Source of the DNA: Gammaproteobacteria bacterium
GTDB taxonomy: Bacteria; Pseudomonadota; Gammaproteobacteria; Pseudomonadales; Azotimanducaceae
Assembly (NCBI GenBank): GCA_026707945.1
Contig: JAPOVV010000025.1
Span: 1 to 50,563 of the forward strand
Direction of reading: 5' to 3'
Length of the DNA stretch: 50,563 nt
A model generated the notes under the pieces. The model saw only the letters and a program-made list of their open reading frames with translations, was not told the origin of the DNA and did not search any database. Below are positions 8,592 through 17,324 of this stretch, one piece after another (position 1 is the stretch's first letter; each line of letters starts with the position of its first letter). The position numbers and the translations under genes are program-made.

Positions 8592-9398
8592 ATGGCTTTC
8601 GAGAACCTCATTTACGACGTACAAGACTACGTCGCAACTCTAACCTTGAACAGACCTGAAAAGCTCAATGCACTTAACGGCGGACTGCAACAAGATCTTC
8701 GTGACGCGCTTGCGGAGGCTCAACATGACGACGCAATACGAGTCATACTCCTCACGGGTGCAGGGCGAGGTTTTTGCTCAGGTGCGGATCTCACACCGAA
8801 TCCTGGTGTGACCCCACAGCAATCGCGTAAATCGCAACAAAACGAGCTCATGGACGATTTGGGTTGGGTTGGTCGACAAGCGCTCGCAATTTACAACATC
8901 GACAAACCAACAATCGCCGTCATGAACGGTGTAGCGGCTGGCGCCGGTATGAGTCTTAGCCTAGGCTGTGACATGCGCATCGGAAGCGAAAAATCTCGGT
9001 TCAAAACCGTGTTCATAGAACGAAATCTCTCCCCTGATAGCGGCATGTCCTTCTTCCTACCTCGTATTGTGGGCTACTCGCGAGCCGCTGACTTGATCTA
9101 TACGAGTCGAACCTTAGAGTCGGAAGAAGCGTATCGAATCGGACTGCTCGATCGTCTTGTCAGCCACGATGCGTTGATGGATACAGCGCATGAAGTGGCC
9201 GCACAAATGACCGGTTGGCCGCCGTTAGCACTACGCACGTCTAAACGCGTCCTACAGCATAACAACGAAGTCGAGCTCGACGACGCATTGCGTTATGAAC
9301 TTAGCAATCTCGCGACACCTCGTAAAGCTGTAAATGACCAGCGTGAGTCGCGACTATCGTTCATCGAGAAGCGAAAACCTTCATTTACAGGTACTTAA
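8592..9398 (+). CDS. Enoyl-CoA hydratase/isomerase family protein (PaaG-like)
   Basis: About 268 residues from the ATG at 8592. An in-frame ATG at 8493 would add a 33-residue tail lacking crotonase features. The crotonase signature is clear: NRPEKLNAL, then GRGFCSGADL forming the first half of the oxyanion hole, and NGVAAGAGMSLSLGCD for the second. At the second catalytic position it reads PDSG (Asp149) rather than the Glu of classical hydratases, as in PaaG-like and enoyl-CoA isomerase members. It probably isomerises the double bond of an acyl-CoA in fatty-acid or aromatic breakdown. It stands alone upstream of cytochrome c', and no partner beta-oxidation genes lie nearby. Confidence 0.85.
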   Translation: MAFENLIYDVQDYVATLTLNRPEKLNALNGGLQQDLRDALAEAQHDDAIRVILLTGAGRGFCSGADLTPNPGVTPQQSRKSQQNELMDDLGWVGRQALAIYNIDKPTIAVMNGVAAGAGMSLSLGCDMRIGSEKSRFKTVFIERNLSPDSGMSFFLPRIVGYSRAADLIYTSRTLESEEAYRIGLLDRLVSHDALMDTAHEVAAQMTGWPPLALRTSKRVLQHNNEVELDDALRYELSNLATPRKAVNDQRESRLSFIEKRKPSFTGT

Positions 9399-9440
9399 TA
9401 CACACCATCTACAATCGCTAATTCTTAAAGGGGGTTTGAA

Positions 9441-9860
9441 ATGAAACAGTTTTTTGCCGTTGTGTTAGCTGTTCTTGTGAGTTTTGCCGCTACCGCTGAC
9501 GAAGACCAAGTCGAGTATCGACAGGAAGTCATGTCGGCGATCGGCGGAACGATGGGAGCGATTGGAAAGATCCTCAAACAAGAAGTTGATCGACCTAACG
9601 ACCTTGCTCCTCTCGCAGCCGCGCTCGCTGAACTTGCGGAGACTGCGCAAAGCGTGTTTCCCGAAGGGTCCGAGGGTGGTGACGCACTACCAGAAATTTG
9701 GGAAGACTCAGAGGACTTTGCCGAACGACTAGCAGCGCTCAAAGATGCGACTAGCGCGTTTCGCGACGTCGCCAGCTCAGGTGATATGGGGCAGATTGGA
9801 CCAGCAGTCGGAAACGTTGGGCAAACCTGTCGAGGTTGTCACAACCGTTATCGAGAATAA
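9441..9860 (+). CDS. Cytochrome c' (periplasmic, one heme)
   Basis: 139 residues with a signal peptide cut after FAATA. The body is predicted all-helical, and the single heme site CRGCH (C130, C133, H134) is almost at the C-terminus, the diagnostic layout of cytochrome c'. A strong Shine-Dalgarno (AAAGGGGG) precedes the ATG. Cytochromes c' bind NO and sometimes protect against it; some act in electron transfer. The stop lies 3 bp from the stop of a convergent cytochrome b561 gene, a frequent partner of c'-type cytochromes, suggesting the two proteins cooperate in the membrane and periplasm. Confidence 0.88.
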   Translation: MKQFFAVVLAVLVSFAATADEDQVEYRQEVMSAIGGTMGAIGKILKQEVDRPNDLAPLAAALAELAETAQSVFPEGSEGGDALPEIWEDSEDFAERLAALKDATSAFRDVASSGDMGQIGPAVGNVGQTCRGCHNRYRE

Positions 9861-9863
9861 CGG

Positions 9864-10517
9864 CTAGTCGGCAAGTAACGCCAGTACTAAAAATGCCACC
9901 GCGCCCATCGCCAAACTGAACAGCGCGCGAATCCAAGGAGTCGAAACTGTCGGTAGCGCCACCCGCTTCTGCCCTGTGATCATGCTAAGCGGAGTCGGGT
10001 CGCGCAATACAACACCATAGATCGCTTGAGCCAATAAATGCACCGCAACCGCTACCAAGACAATTCGCCATGCGTTGTGGTGGAGTAAATAGATCCAATC
10101 GAAAGTAGGTTCGTCGACGTAGTCGTGCAACGGACCTTCGAAAAAGATATCGTCTGTCATAAACAATCCAGTCACGGACTGTACAAGCGCCGCAAACATC
10201 AAGAGCAGTACCAGTACGATTCCTGGCGCCGTGTGAGGAGTTAGTTCACCTCTTCGCAAAAAGTGGTCGATGAACTTTCGAGGCGTCGTCCAATACTTCG
10301 CCCAACGAGCATAGGTCGCACCCCAGATTCCCCACGACAGACGGAACACAAGCAGAGATACCACAGAAATTCCTGCCCACTGATGGACTTGGATGTCGTA
10401 AATTTCTTCGATAAGTCCTGTGGCTAATGCCGTCAGAACGGCCGCACCAAATAGCCAATGCCAGATTCGAAGCGGCACATCCCAAACGGTCACCTTGTCG
10501 TGTGCCAAATCGGTCAC
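9864..10517 (-). CDS. Cytochrome b561-type membrane protein
   Basis: 217 residues from a GTG at 10517 whose last two bases join the TGA stop of the aldo/keto reductase (a 4-base GTGA overlap). Longer frames would start inside that gene. Four transmembrane segments are visible, with candidate heme-ligand histidines in RIWHW, VHQWAG, LLHHNAWR and VAVHLLAQ. The family shuttles electrons between quinol and periplasmic cytochromes. It is the last gene of the run SDR - polB - NTF2-like - AKR, but its working partner is more likely the convergent cytochrome c' gene. The electron donor is not known. Confidence 0.82.
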   Translation of the reverse strand: MTDLAHDKVTVWDVPLRIWHWLFGAAVLTALATGLIEEIYDIQVHQWAGISVVSLLVFRLSWGIWGATYARWAKYWTTPRKFIDHFLRRGELTPHTAPGIVLVLLLMFAALVQSVTGLFMTDDIFFEGPLHDYVDEPTFDWIYLLHHNAWRIVLVAVAVHLLAQAIYGVVLRDPTPLSMITGQKRVALPTVSTPWIRALFSLAMGAVAFLVLALLAD

Positions 10518-11509
10518 CAAGTACGCGAAAGACCTTGGTCCGCTAAATCCGTCCACAATGAATCCGGGATGGATACGTCGAGTAGCGATGCATTTTCTGT
10601 AACTTCGCGCAAAGCCCACATGCCGGGAATCACGCTCGCGATTGCGGGATGTCGCAACACGTACTGCAGTGCTGCAGCCCGCATGTCGATGCCGTGAGCA
10701 TCGCAGACGGTTCGGATTTTCTGTGCCTTCTCCCAGAGATCATCAGGTGCTGGTTTGTAGTCGTATGTTGCCCGTCGACGTTCTACGTTCGCCAGAATGC
10801 CTGAGTTATATGGTCCACCAACAATCACAGAGACATCTCGGTTGACACACATAGGCAACATCTCATCCAGTGGTTCTTGCTCAAGCAGCGTGAAACGTCC
10901 AGCCAACAAGAAACAATCGGGCTCAAACTCTTGCATGACGCGCACGCAAACCGCCGATTCATTGACGCCCAAACCAATGGCTCTTACCAATCCCTGTTCA
11001 CGTAAACGATGCATCGCTGGCAACGCACCGTTCGCAGCGGCTTCATAGATTCCGGGCTGGTCGTCACCGTGGGTCCAACGGTCGATGTCATGGCACAAGA
11101 GAATGTCGATTCGATCCAGATTGAGTCGTCGCAGACTGCTTTCAATGGACGCGACGACTGCGTCGCTCGAATAGTCGTAACGAATCGCTAGGTTTTCGTT
11201 GTCACGCATTAACGTGTCTCGAGTGCCTTCTTCAGCCGGGACTAACAATCTTCCGATCTTCGTTGAGAGAACAAACTCGTCCCGCGATTTTTCGCTCAGC
11301 ACTCGCCCTACACGCTTTTCCGACAAGCCGTGACCATATAAGGGAGCCGAATCAAAATATCGGATTCCCGCGTCCCAAGCTGCCTCGAGTATGGCATCGC
11401 TGTCATCATTGGAAATACGGGCTCCTACACCACCGAGCGGCGCACAACCCATTCCCCACGCCGTGACCTCAACGCCTGTACGACCGATCTTCCGTTTTTC
11501 TAAAGCCAT
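10514..11509 (-). CDS. Aldo/keto reductase, aldose dehydrogenase type
   Basis: 331 residues, complete. The AKR tetrad is visible: D53 and Y58 in YFDSAPLYGHG, K84 in STKIG and H140 in LLCHD. The fingerprint MALEKRKIGRTGVEVTAWG and the SEKRVGRVL stretch match the D-threo-aldose 1-dehydrogenase/L-fucose dehydrogenase and pyridoxal dehydrogenase branch, which oxidise aldoses with NAD(P)+. It overlaps the upstream NTF2-like gene by 10 bp and the downstream cytochrome b561 gene by 4, so the three should be translated together. Paired with the enolase-superfamily dehydratase it would make the first two steps of a non-phosphorylating sugar route. The actual sugar is unknown. Confidence 0.83.
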   Translation of the reverse strand: MALEKRKIGRTGVEVTAWGMGCAPLGGVGARISNDDSDAILEAAWDAGIRYFDSAPLYGHGLSEKRVGRVLSEKSRDEFVLSTKIGRLLVPAEEGTRDTLMRDNENLAIRYDYSSDAVVASIESSLRRLNLDRIDILLCHDIDRWTHGDDQPGIYEAAANGALPAMHRLREQGLVRAIGLGVNESAVCVRVMQEFEPDCFLLAGRFTLLEQEPLDEMLPMCVNRDVSVIVGGPYNSGILANVERRRATYDYKPAPDDLWEKAQKIRTVCDAHGIDMRAAALQYVLRHPAIASVIPGMWALREVTENASLLDVSIPDSLWTDLADQGLSRTW

Positions 11510-12198
11510 GATCCTGCCTTAGCCCTCCATTTGCCGTCGTTTTGAACCGTGTAAATTAGCGCTGAGTGATCGCCGTCAACGGCATTGGCGGTCACTGAAG
11601 ACGGACCGCTCTGAACAACACGCAATTGCGGTTCGCGCATGCCTTTTACAGCTGGATCGTCGCCACGATTAACACGCCGTACTGCACCGACTCCAATCAC
11701 CAAAAATTCGTCCGTCGTGTATTGCCCGATCGCATCAACATCGTTTTCCGCAGCCTGCAAGAACCCCTTGGCGCACTCCAGCGCTACATCGGATTCACTT
11801 CTCTTCTGTTCGTTACCTTCGTTTCCCGGGTCTGTGCCGAAACGGCTCTGGATACCCCACCGACCTTCGGCACGCGTCGCAATGTAGCACACCCTGTTAA
11901 CCAATATCGGTTCATCGGACGCAGTGAATCGAGTCCACCCACCTGAAATATGTGCTTTGCTGTCTGAACTGCCTATTAATTCCGGGTCAGCTCCGACCGT
12001 ATGGTCCCATCCTGATCGAATAAACGCGTCCCAGCTCACACTTAGCGCATGTGCTTCATGATCCGCTAAGACAACCGGCTGACGAGCCCATGACACGCGC
12101 ACATGAGGATAGCTCATCGCAGACGAGAAGCTGTAAGCGTCTCGTGTGTTAAAGGTCTCAAAGAAACGCCAGTATGCGTCTAGCGCCGTTTCACTCAT
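11500..12198 (-). CDS. NTF2-like (SnoaL-type) double-domain protein, copy 2
   Basis: 232 residues, cytoplasmic. It shares with copy 1 (4875-5609) the blocks AYWRFFETFNTRD, MSYPHVRVSW, HISGGWTRF, PILVNRVCYIATR and WGIQSRF, so the two are paralogues. The ATG at 12198 has AGGA nine bases upstream. It starts 11 bp after the DNA polymerase II stop and overlaps the aldo/keto reductase start by 10 bp. A second repeat unit (ECAKGFLQAAENDVDAIGQY) follows. No catalytic motif is evident. Both copies touch a sugar-type oxidoreductase, which argues for a shared role with these enzymes, but this is inference from position. Confidence 0.6.
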   Translation of the reverse strand: MSETALDAYWRFFETFNTRDAYSFSSAMSYPHVRVSWARQPVVLADHEAHALSVSWDAFIRSGWDHTVGADPELIGSSDSKAHISGGWTRFTASDEPILVNRVCYIATRAEGRWGIQSRFGTDPGNEGNEQKRSESDVALECAKGFLQAAENDVDAIGQYTTDEFLVIGVGAVRRVNRGDDPAVKGMREPQLRVVQSGPSSVTANAVDGDHSALIYTVQNDGKWRAKAGSWL

Positions 12199-12209
12199 AC
12201 GAATTTTTC

Positions 12210-14537
12210 CTACTCTAGTGCGTCAAAGAGTGAGCGCTGTACTGGAATACCGCAAGCGGATTCCCATGTCGTACCCAATGTGGCAAGAACAGGTTCCGCA
12301 ACCGCCTTGAGCTGCGTTTCTACGTAATGCTCACGATCGATTTCGTGTCGGATATTGTCGGTTGGTTCAGGTCCATCAACCGTCATGACGTAATGAACGA
12401 CTCGCGATGGATTGGCCGATTTCAGCGCTGCGACAACATGCGGCGGTTTGACTTTGGTGTAACTTGTTGGTGGCTTGCCTAAGCCTTTTCGATATACGAG
12501 CTTTTCGTCCATTCTGCCAGCCCGAACTGCATTAACGCTCTCGAGGATGAAATCTTCAACTGGATCGCCATTGAATAAACGAGCGTACAACTCGCGTTGT
12601 GCGTCCTTCGCCAGTTCTGTCCAATCGCGTCGAACCACCTCCATGCCCACGAATTCGACCTCGCCTGTCGTACTTATCTGACCCGCATATCGCTTGCGCG
12701 CACCCCCACTACCTTTCTTTAGAGGTAATAGGAACAGCCGGGAATAGAGTTTCTCAAATTCGAGTTCGAGCTTGCTTTCAACTTGCCAGTCTCGTTGTAT
12801 GTAGTCCGCGAGTTCCGCATTGAATTCTCGGGTTAACTCTTTACCTAGCATCGTCGCTGTCGCCATATCTTCCGATCCTGACGCTACGAAAACACTATCT
12901 GTATCACCGTACAAAACAACAAATCCGCGAGATTCGAACCAGTCTTTCGACCACATCAGGAAGTGCCGTCCCATCGTGGTGATCGCATTGCCGATCTTGC
13001 TGTTATGAAATCGACACACAGGCGTCGCCAACACACCATAAAAGGAGTTCATCAAAATCTTGATCGCTTGAGAGGCAACGCTATCGTCATGCTGTTTCGC
13101 TTGTTCTCGTGCAGCGTACAACCCGTCCAGTACGCCAGGCAATATGGCCGGGTTCCTGGAGAAGACCGCGTCGTTGAGAAGGCGAATCCCACCTAAGGTT
13201 TCGTTCGTACCCACATATCCCAGCGGGTCAACATTGAACGTTCGAATGATGCTCGGATATAGGCTTTTGTAGTCCAGAACCCACACATTCGAGTGAATTC
13301 CAACTTCAGGCGACAACACAGCGCCCCCGGCATGCGACTCCGACGTGTCGTTACGGGACCGATCGAAGCTCGGCGCACATACGCGTCGTTTCTTAAGAGC
13401 AGCAATGTAAACAAAGTCGAACGAAGCCACACTGGCAGCAACGCGATCCATTGGCATGCCCGTGAGCGTACTACGAACCTTTGCTAGAGGTAGGAGCTTT
13501 AATCGTTCGATGATTTGATAGGCCAGGCGCGCATCCGTTCGCGCATATGACGCGAATCCCGACAGATCATGTTCGTATCTCTCAAGAATCTCACCCGCCC
13601 GATCATGCACATCCCCCTCGACTTGCTTGCCCTCACCTAAAACCTCCTGAGCCACTACTTCTAACGAGTACTCAGGAAATCGGATAAATGCGCCGCGAAC
13701 CAAGTCGATGCCATCTAACACAACACGGCCAGGAATTAAGGCACGTCCGCTGCCAAAATACCCTTGCGCCTCACGCAGCACCATGCGGCCAGGCGCTCGT
13801 CCCAGCTCTAGGAAGGCACCCGTTCGAAGGCTTATACGCCGCAGTGCATCTAAGTCAAAATCAACGACGTTCCAACCCGTGAGGACATCGGGATCTAACT
13901 CGCGAACTCGGTCAACGAATGCCTCAATAGTGTCCTGTTCGGTCGCATGACCGATCGCGTTCGTAGGCATCTCGCGACCAATCGGGTCACACACATGTAC
14001 CTCATCGACACCGTCACTGTAAAGCGAAATTGCCAACAGTTGGGTCGCATCGGGGTCCGTTTCAATGTCAAGCGACAAACACCTCGGAATGAAGTCCACA
14101 TCGCTTGGTTCGAGCGATGGGTCTGTAAATTCAATATCGACACGAGTTTCCGAAGGTATCGGATTACCACTAATGGACACGCCACCACGGATGTCGCGTT
14201 CCATCAAGTAGGCAGTAGCAAAGGGAATGTCAGCTTCGTATGAACGGATTCCCGCGCCATGGATTCGATCGCGTAACGGTACAACCTTCGAAGGTTCCGT
14301 AACCGTCACGCGGGACGCATTCAATCCGTCAAGCGTGTTCCACGACGTGGTTTCAACCGCTGCGTTTTCCCATGAAAGTTGCTCCACATCAGCGGAGCGG
14401 ACATAGAAGGTCGGCCGCCGCCGTGTCTCTCGAACCAGGAATGTACGGCCGTCTTCAAGCCGACCATAGATCAATATGATCGGCTTGCCATTCACAACCC
14501 TATACGTGCTTTGAAGGATGAAGCCTTTAAATGCCAT
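12210..14537 (-). CDS. polB: DNA polymerase II (family B)
   Basis: 775 residues, close to the 783 of E. coli PolB. The proofreading exonuclease looks intact: D157 and E159 in SLDIETD, N223 and D228 in GWNVVDFD, Y331 and D335 in SYARTD. The polymerase has DYKSLYPS (422-429), ILMNSFYGV and YGDTDS (543-548). It performs lesion bypass and replication restart, usually under SOS control; I see no clear LexA box immediately upstream. It sits second in a minus-strand run after an SDR gene with no obvious DNA-repair neighbour. An intact proofreader here contrasts with the degenerate one in PolA (35572-38271). Confidence 0.93.
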   Translation of the reverse strand: MAFKGFILQSTYRVVNGKPIILIYGRLEDGRTFLVRETRRRPTFYVRSADVEQLSWENAAVETTSWNTLDGLNASRVTVTEPSKVVPLRDRIHGAGIRSYEADIPFATAYLMERDIRGGVSISGNPIPSETRVDIEFTDPSLEPSDVDFIPRCLSLDIETDPDATQLLAISLYSDGVDEVHVCDPIGREMPTNAIGHATEQDTIEAFVDRVRELDPDVLTGWNVVDFDLDALRRISLRTGAFLELGRAPGRMVLREAQGYFGSGRALIPGRVVLDGIDLVRGAFIRFPEYSLEVVAQEVLGEGKQVEGDVHDRAGEILERYEHDLSGFASYARTDARLAYQIIERLKLLPLAKVRSTLTGMPMDRVAASVASFDFVYIAALKKRRVCAPSFDRSRNDTSESHAGGAVLSPEVGIHSNVWVLDYKSLYPSIIRTFNVDPLGYVGTNETLGGIRLLNDAVFSRNPAILPGVLDGLYAAREQAKQHDDSVASQAIKILMNSFYGVLATPVCRFHNSKIGNAITTMGRHFLMWSKDWFESRGFVVLYGDTDSVFVASGSEDMATATMLGKELTREFNAELADYIQRDWQVESKLELEFEKLYSRLFLLPLKKGSGGARKRYAGQISTTGEVEFVGMEVVRRDWTELAKDAQRELYARLFNGDPVEDFILESVNAVRAGRMDEKLVYRKGLGKPPTSYTKVKPPHVVAALKSANPSRVVHYVMTVDGPEPTDNIRHEIDREHYVETQLKAVAEPVLATLGTTWESACGIPVQRSLFDALE

Positions 14538-14588
14538 CCTTAGTCACTCAGCTGTCGTGGATAGCGAAGCAGTCATTGCATCAGGCGA

Positions 14589-15371
14589 TTAGCGCCACAT
14601 GTGAGTACCACCGCACACTGCGATCGCTTGGCCGGTGACGTAAGTACTCGCGTCCGAAGCCAAGAAAACAGCAATACCTTTCAAGTCGTCTGACTCACCT
14701 AGACGTCGAAGCGGTGTATTCGTCTCCGCGTTTCGTTTAGCTTCAGGGTTATCCCAAAGCGCTCGCGCGAAGTCGGTTTTTATCAACCCGGGGCAGATTG
14801 CGTTTACACGAATTCCATCTGGCCCGTACTCCATGGCAAGATTTCTCACCAAAGCGATGTCTGCTAATTTTGAAATGTTGTACGTACCTAACGTCAATGA
14901 ACCTGAGAACGCGCCAGTGCTCGAGGTGATCATCATGGTACCTTGACCTTTGGCGACCATATCGGGTGCAACCATATGCGCCAACCAGTGATTTGACCGC
15001 ACATTCGAGTTCATGGTCTTGTCGAATGCCGAGTCCGGAATCTCTGACATCCTTCCGTAAAATGGATTGACACCCGCATTGCTGACCAAAATGTCAATTG
15101 GACCTAAGCGATTCCGGGTTGTTTCAACTAAGTTCTCTAGCTGGTCCTTGTATCCAATGTTGCAGGCGACAGCGATCGCACGCTCCTCGCCGCATTTCGC
15201 GTTTATTTGTTCTACCGACGCTTCACATTGGTCCAACTTGCGGCTTGACACTACCACCCGTGCGCCGTGCTCCGCTAATCCCTCGGCCATTGATAATCCC
15301 ATACCTTTGGATGCGCCTGTTAACAAGGCTACGCGGTCGGTGAGATCGAACAAATCGGTAGATACAGTCAT
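14589..15371 (-). CDS. Short-chain dehydrogenase/reductase
   Basis: 260 residues. The classical SDR signature is complete: TGASKGMG (18-25), SNAG (97-100), and the catalytic Ser150/151, Tyr164 and Lys168 in GTYNISK. The fold binds NAD(P)H and oxidises or reduces an alcohol or ketone group. It is the first gene of the minus-strand run and its ATG is only 20 bp from the divergent GTG of the solute-binding protein gene, so the promoters must overlap coding sequence. Given the aldo/keto reductase and dehydratase nearby it could act on a sugar acid, but SDR specificity cannot be read from the sequence. Confidence 0.85.
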   Translation of the reverse strand: MTVSTDLFDLTDRVALLTGASKGMGLSMAEGLAEHGARVVVSSRKLDQCEASVEQINAKCGEERAIAVACNIGYKDQLENLVETTRNRLGPIDILVSNAGVNPFYGRMSEIPDSAFDKTMNSNVRSNHWLAHMVAPDMVAKGQGTMMITSSTGAFSGSLTLGTYNISKLADIALVRNLAMEYGPDGIRVNAICPGLIKTDFARALWDNPEAKRNAETNTPLRRLGESDDLKGIAVFLASDASTYVTGQAIAVCGGTHMWR

Positions 15372-15391
15372 ACGAATTCCTTAATTTAGCC

Positions 15392-17305
15392 GTGCTTAAA
15401 GCAACTAGCTTAAACCATCACCTATGTGCACATTTCGCTCTGTGGTCGGCATGTGGCTTGATGCTGTCGGCGTCGTTCATTCGAGCACAAGATGCGCCCT
15501 GTACCCAACCAGAATACCATCATGGTTGGTCGTACGTATTACCGCTTAAATATGAAGCGAACTTCAGACACTTCGACTACACCAACCCCAATGCCCCAAA
15601 AGGCGGCATCCTAAGGATGCCGCAGCTAGGTACTTTTGATAACTACAACTTTTTACCCGATAAGGGTCGACTGCTCGCAGGTTATGAAAGTGGTGGACCT
15701 GGTGCGTTGATCTACGACTCGTTATTGACGGGTGCAGCTGACGAATCGCAAAGTGCGTACGGTCGTCTGGCTGAAGGTGTTGCAGTTGAACGAGATTACC
15801 GATGGGTGGCATTCAAACTACGTGACAACGCTTACTGGCATGACGGTAAACCGCTCACGGCAGACGACGTGGTTTGGACATTTGAAGCCTTCCTCGAACA
15901 TGGAAGCGTCGGTTTAAAAACCGCATTGCGGGATCTAGACCGTGTTTTTAGCTTTGGCGACAGGGAAGTGTGTTTCGTAACGAAAGAGGGGGCGGAGATA
16001 AATCCCGCGACGCCTTTCGTGTACGGAGGTCAAGGCATTCTGCCGAGACACTATTGGGCTGACAAGGACCTATCTAAGACTGTAACCGACCCACCCCTTG
16101 GAAGCGGTCCCTATCAGCTCAAAGAGGTCGACTTTGGCCAGCTTGCGGTATACGAGCGTTTTGACGATTACTGGGGCAAAGACGTCCCTTCCATGCGAGG
16201 ACGCTACAACTTCGAAAAAATCCAATGGGACTATTTCCGAGATGAACAGGTCATTACTGAAGCCCATAAAGCAGACGTACTGGATTTTCGCGAGGAGACC
16301 GTTTCAAAAAACTGGACCGTGAAGTACGACTTTCCAGAAGTCGCAGCGGGGCTCTTTCAAAAGCGTCTGATCTATCTTGATCGAGCGTGGGGGATGTGGT
16401 GGCCAGCATTCTGGAATGTTCGTATCGATCGTTTCAAAGACCGCCGTGTTAGGGAAGCGCTCTTTCTTCTATACGACTTCCCCTGGATCAATCGCGTGAT
16501 TCTTCACGGGTTTTACGACTACGGGAATAGTTTCTTCTACAACTCTCCGATGGCGTGGGAGGGTTTACCTACTGACGCAGAACTAGAACTTCTTGAACCG
16601 ATCCGTGATGCAGTACCGCCTCGCGTATTTACAGAAGAATTCGATCAACCTGAGTCAGACGGGTATGGAACGAACCGGGTTGCAATGAAACGAGCGCTAG
16701 AGCTGTTTGACGAGGCTGGATGGGCGCTAAACGAAGGTGAAATGCGGCACAAGGAAACGAACGAACGATTCAAGATCGATTTCGTCTTTGTGTCTCCAAT
16801 GTTGCTCCGAGCAAAAACGCCCTACATGAAGCGACTAAATCAAGTTGGAATTGAGACGTATGCAGTCGCGCCGGAGATATCCAATTGGCAACATCGCATG
16901 CGCGCGCGGAAGTTTGATGGCGGCGGTTACATATTCATTCCTGGAAATATGCCTGGAATAGACTTGCGAAATCGTTTTAGTAGCCTCTCAGCCGACGAAC
17001 CCAATAGCCTAAACTGGGCCGGTGTAAAAAACCCGGCAGTAGATTACCTCATTGACAAAGTGAACGAGGCTCGTACGGCTGAAGATTTATATGCGGCAAC
17101 AAGAGCACTAGATCGCGTGCTACTGTGGGAGTTCTACATGGTGCCCGGTATGGGTCAACCAGGGTATCGAGCTGTCTATTGGGATCGGTTCAGTTTTGTC
17201 GATTCTGGGCCGTTGAATCGGGTTCCTGTGATCGATGCTTGGTGGTGGGATCCAACAAAGGAAGACGAACTACAAGCAGGTCTTGCGAAGCTACGTTCGG
17301 AATGA
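15392..17305 (+). CDS. Extracellular solute-binding protein family 5, YejA-like, with its permeases
   Basis: 637 residues from a GTG, with a long signal region (LKATSLNHHLCAHFALWSACGLMLSASF then cleavage near IRAQD). The mature part opens VLPLKYEANFRHFDYTNPNAPKGG, as in YejA and in the orphan paralogue at 471-2333, and includes WHDGKPLTADDVVWTF and GSGPYQL. GTG is the first start in the open frame; the next ATG would delete most of the signal peptide. It is followed 19 bp later by YejB- and YejE-like permeases, so it should deliver peptides or similar ligands to them. Only 20 bp separate its start from that of the divergent SDR gene. Confidence 0.88.
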   Translation: MLKATSLNHHLCAHFALWSACGLMLSASFIRAQDAPCTQPEYHHGWSYVLPLKYEANFRHFDYTNPNAPKGGILRMPQLGTFDNYNFLPDKGRLLAGYESGGPGALIYDSLLTGAADESQSAYGRLAEGVAVERDYRWVAFKLRDNAYWHDGKPLTADDVVWTFEAFLEHGSVGLKTALRDLDRVFSFGDREVCFVTKEGAEINPATPFVYGGQGILPRHYWADKDLSKTVTDPPLGSGPYQLKEVDFGQLAVYERFDDYWGKDVPSMRGRYNFEKIQWDYFRDEQVITEAHKADVLDFREETVSKNWTVKYDFPEVAAGLFQKRLIYLDRAWGMWWPAFWNVRIDRFKDRRVREALFLLYDFPWINRVILHGFYDYGNSFFYNSPMAWEGLPTDAELELLEPIRDAVPPRVFTEEFDQPESDGYGTNRVAMKRALELFDEAGWALNEGEMRHKETNERFKIDFVFVSPMLLRAKTPYMKRLNQVGIETYAVAPEISNWQHRMRARKFDGGGYIFIPGNMPGIDLRNRFSSLSADEPNSLNWAGVKNPAVDYLIDKVNEARTAEDLYAATRALDRVLLWEFYMVPGMGQPGYRAVYWDRFSFVDSGPLNRVPVIDAWWWDPTKEDELQAGLAKLRSE

Positions 17306-17324
17306 TGGAAGTGATCGCTAACTA

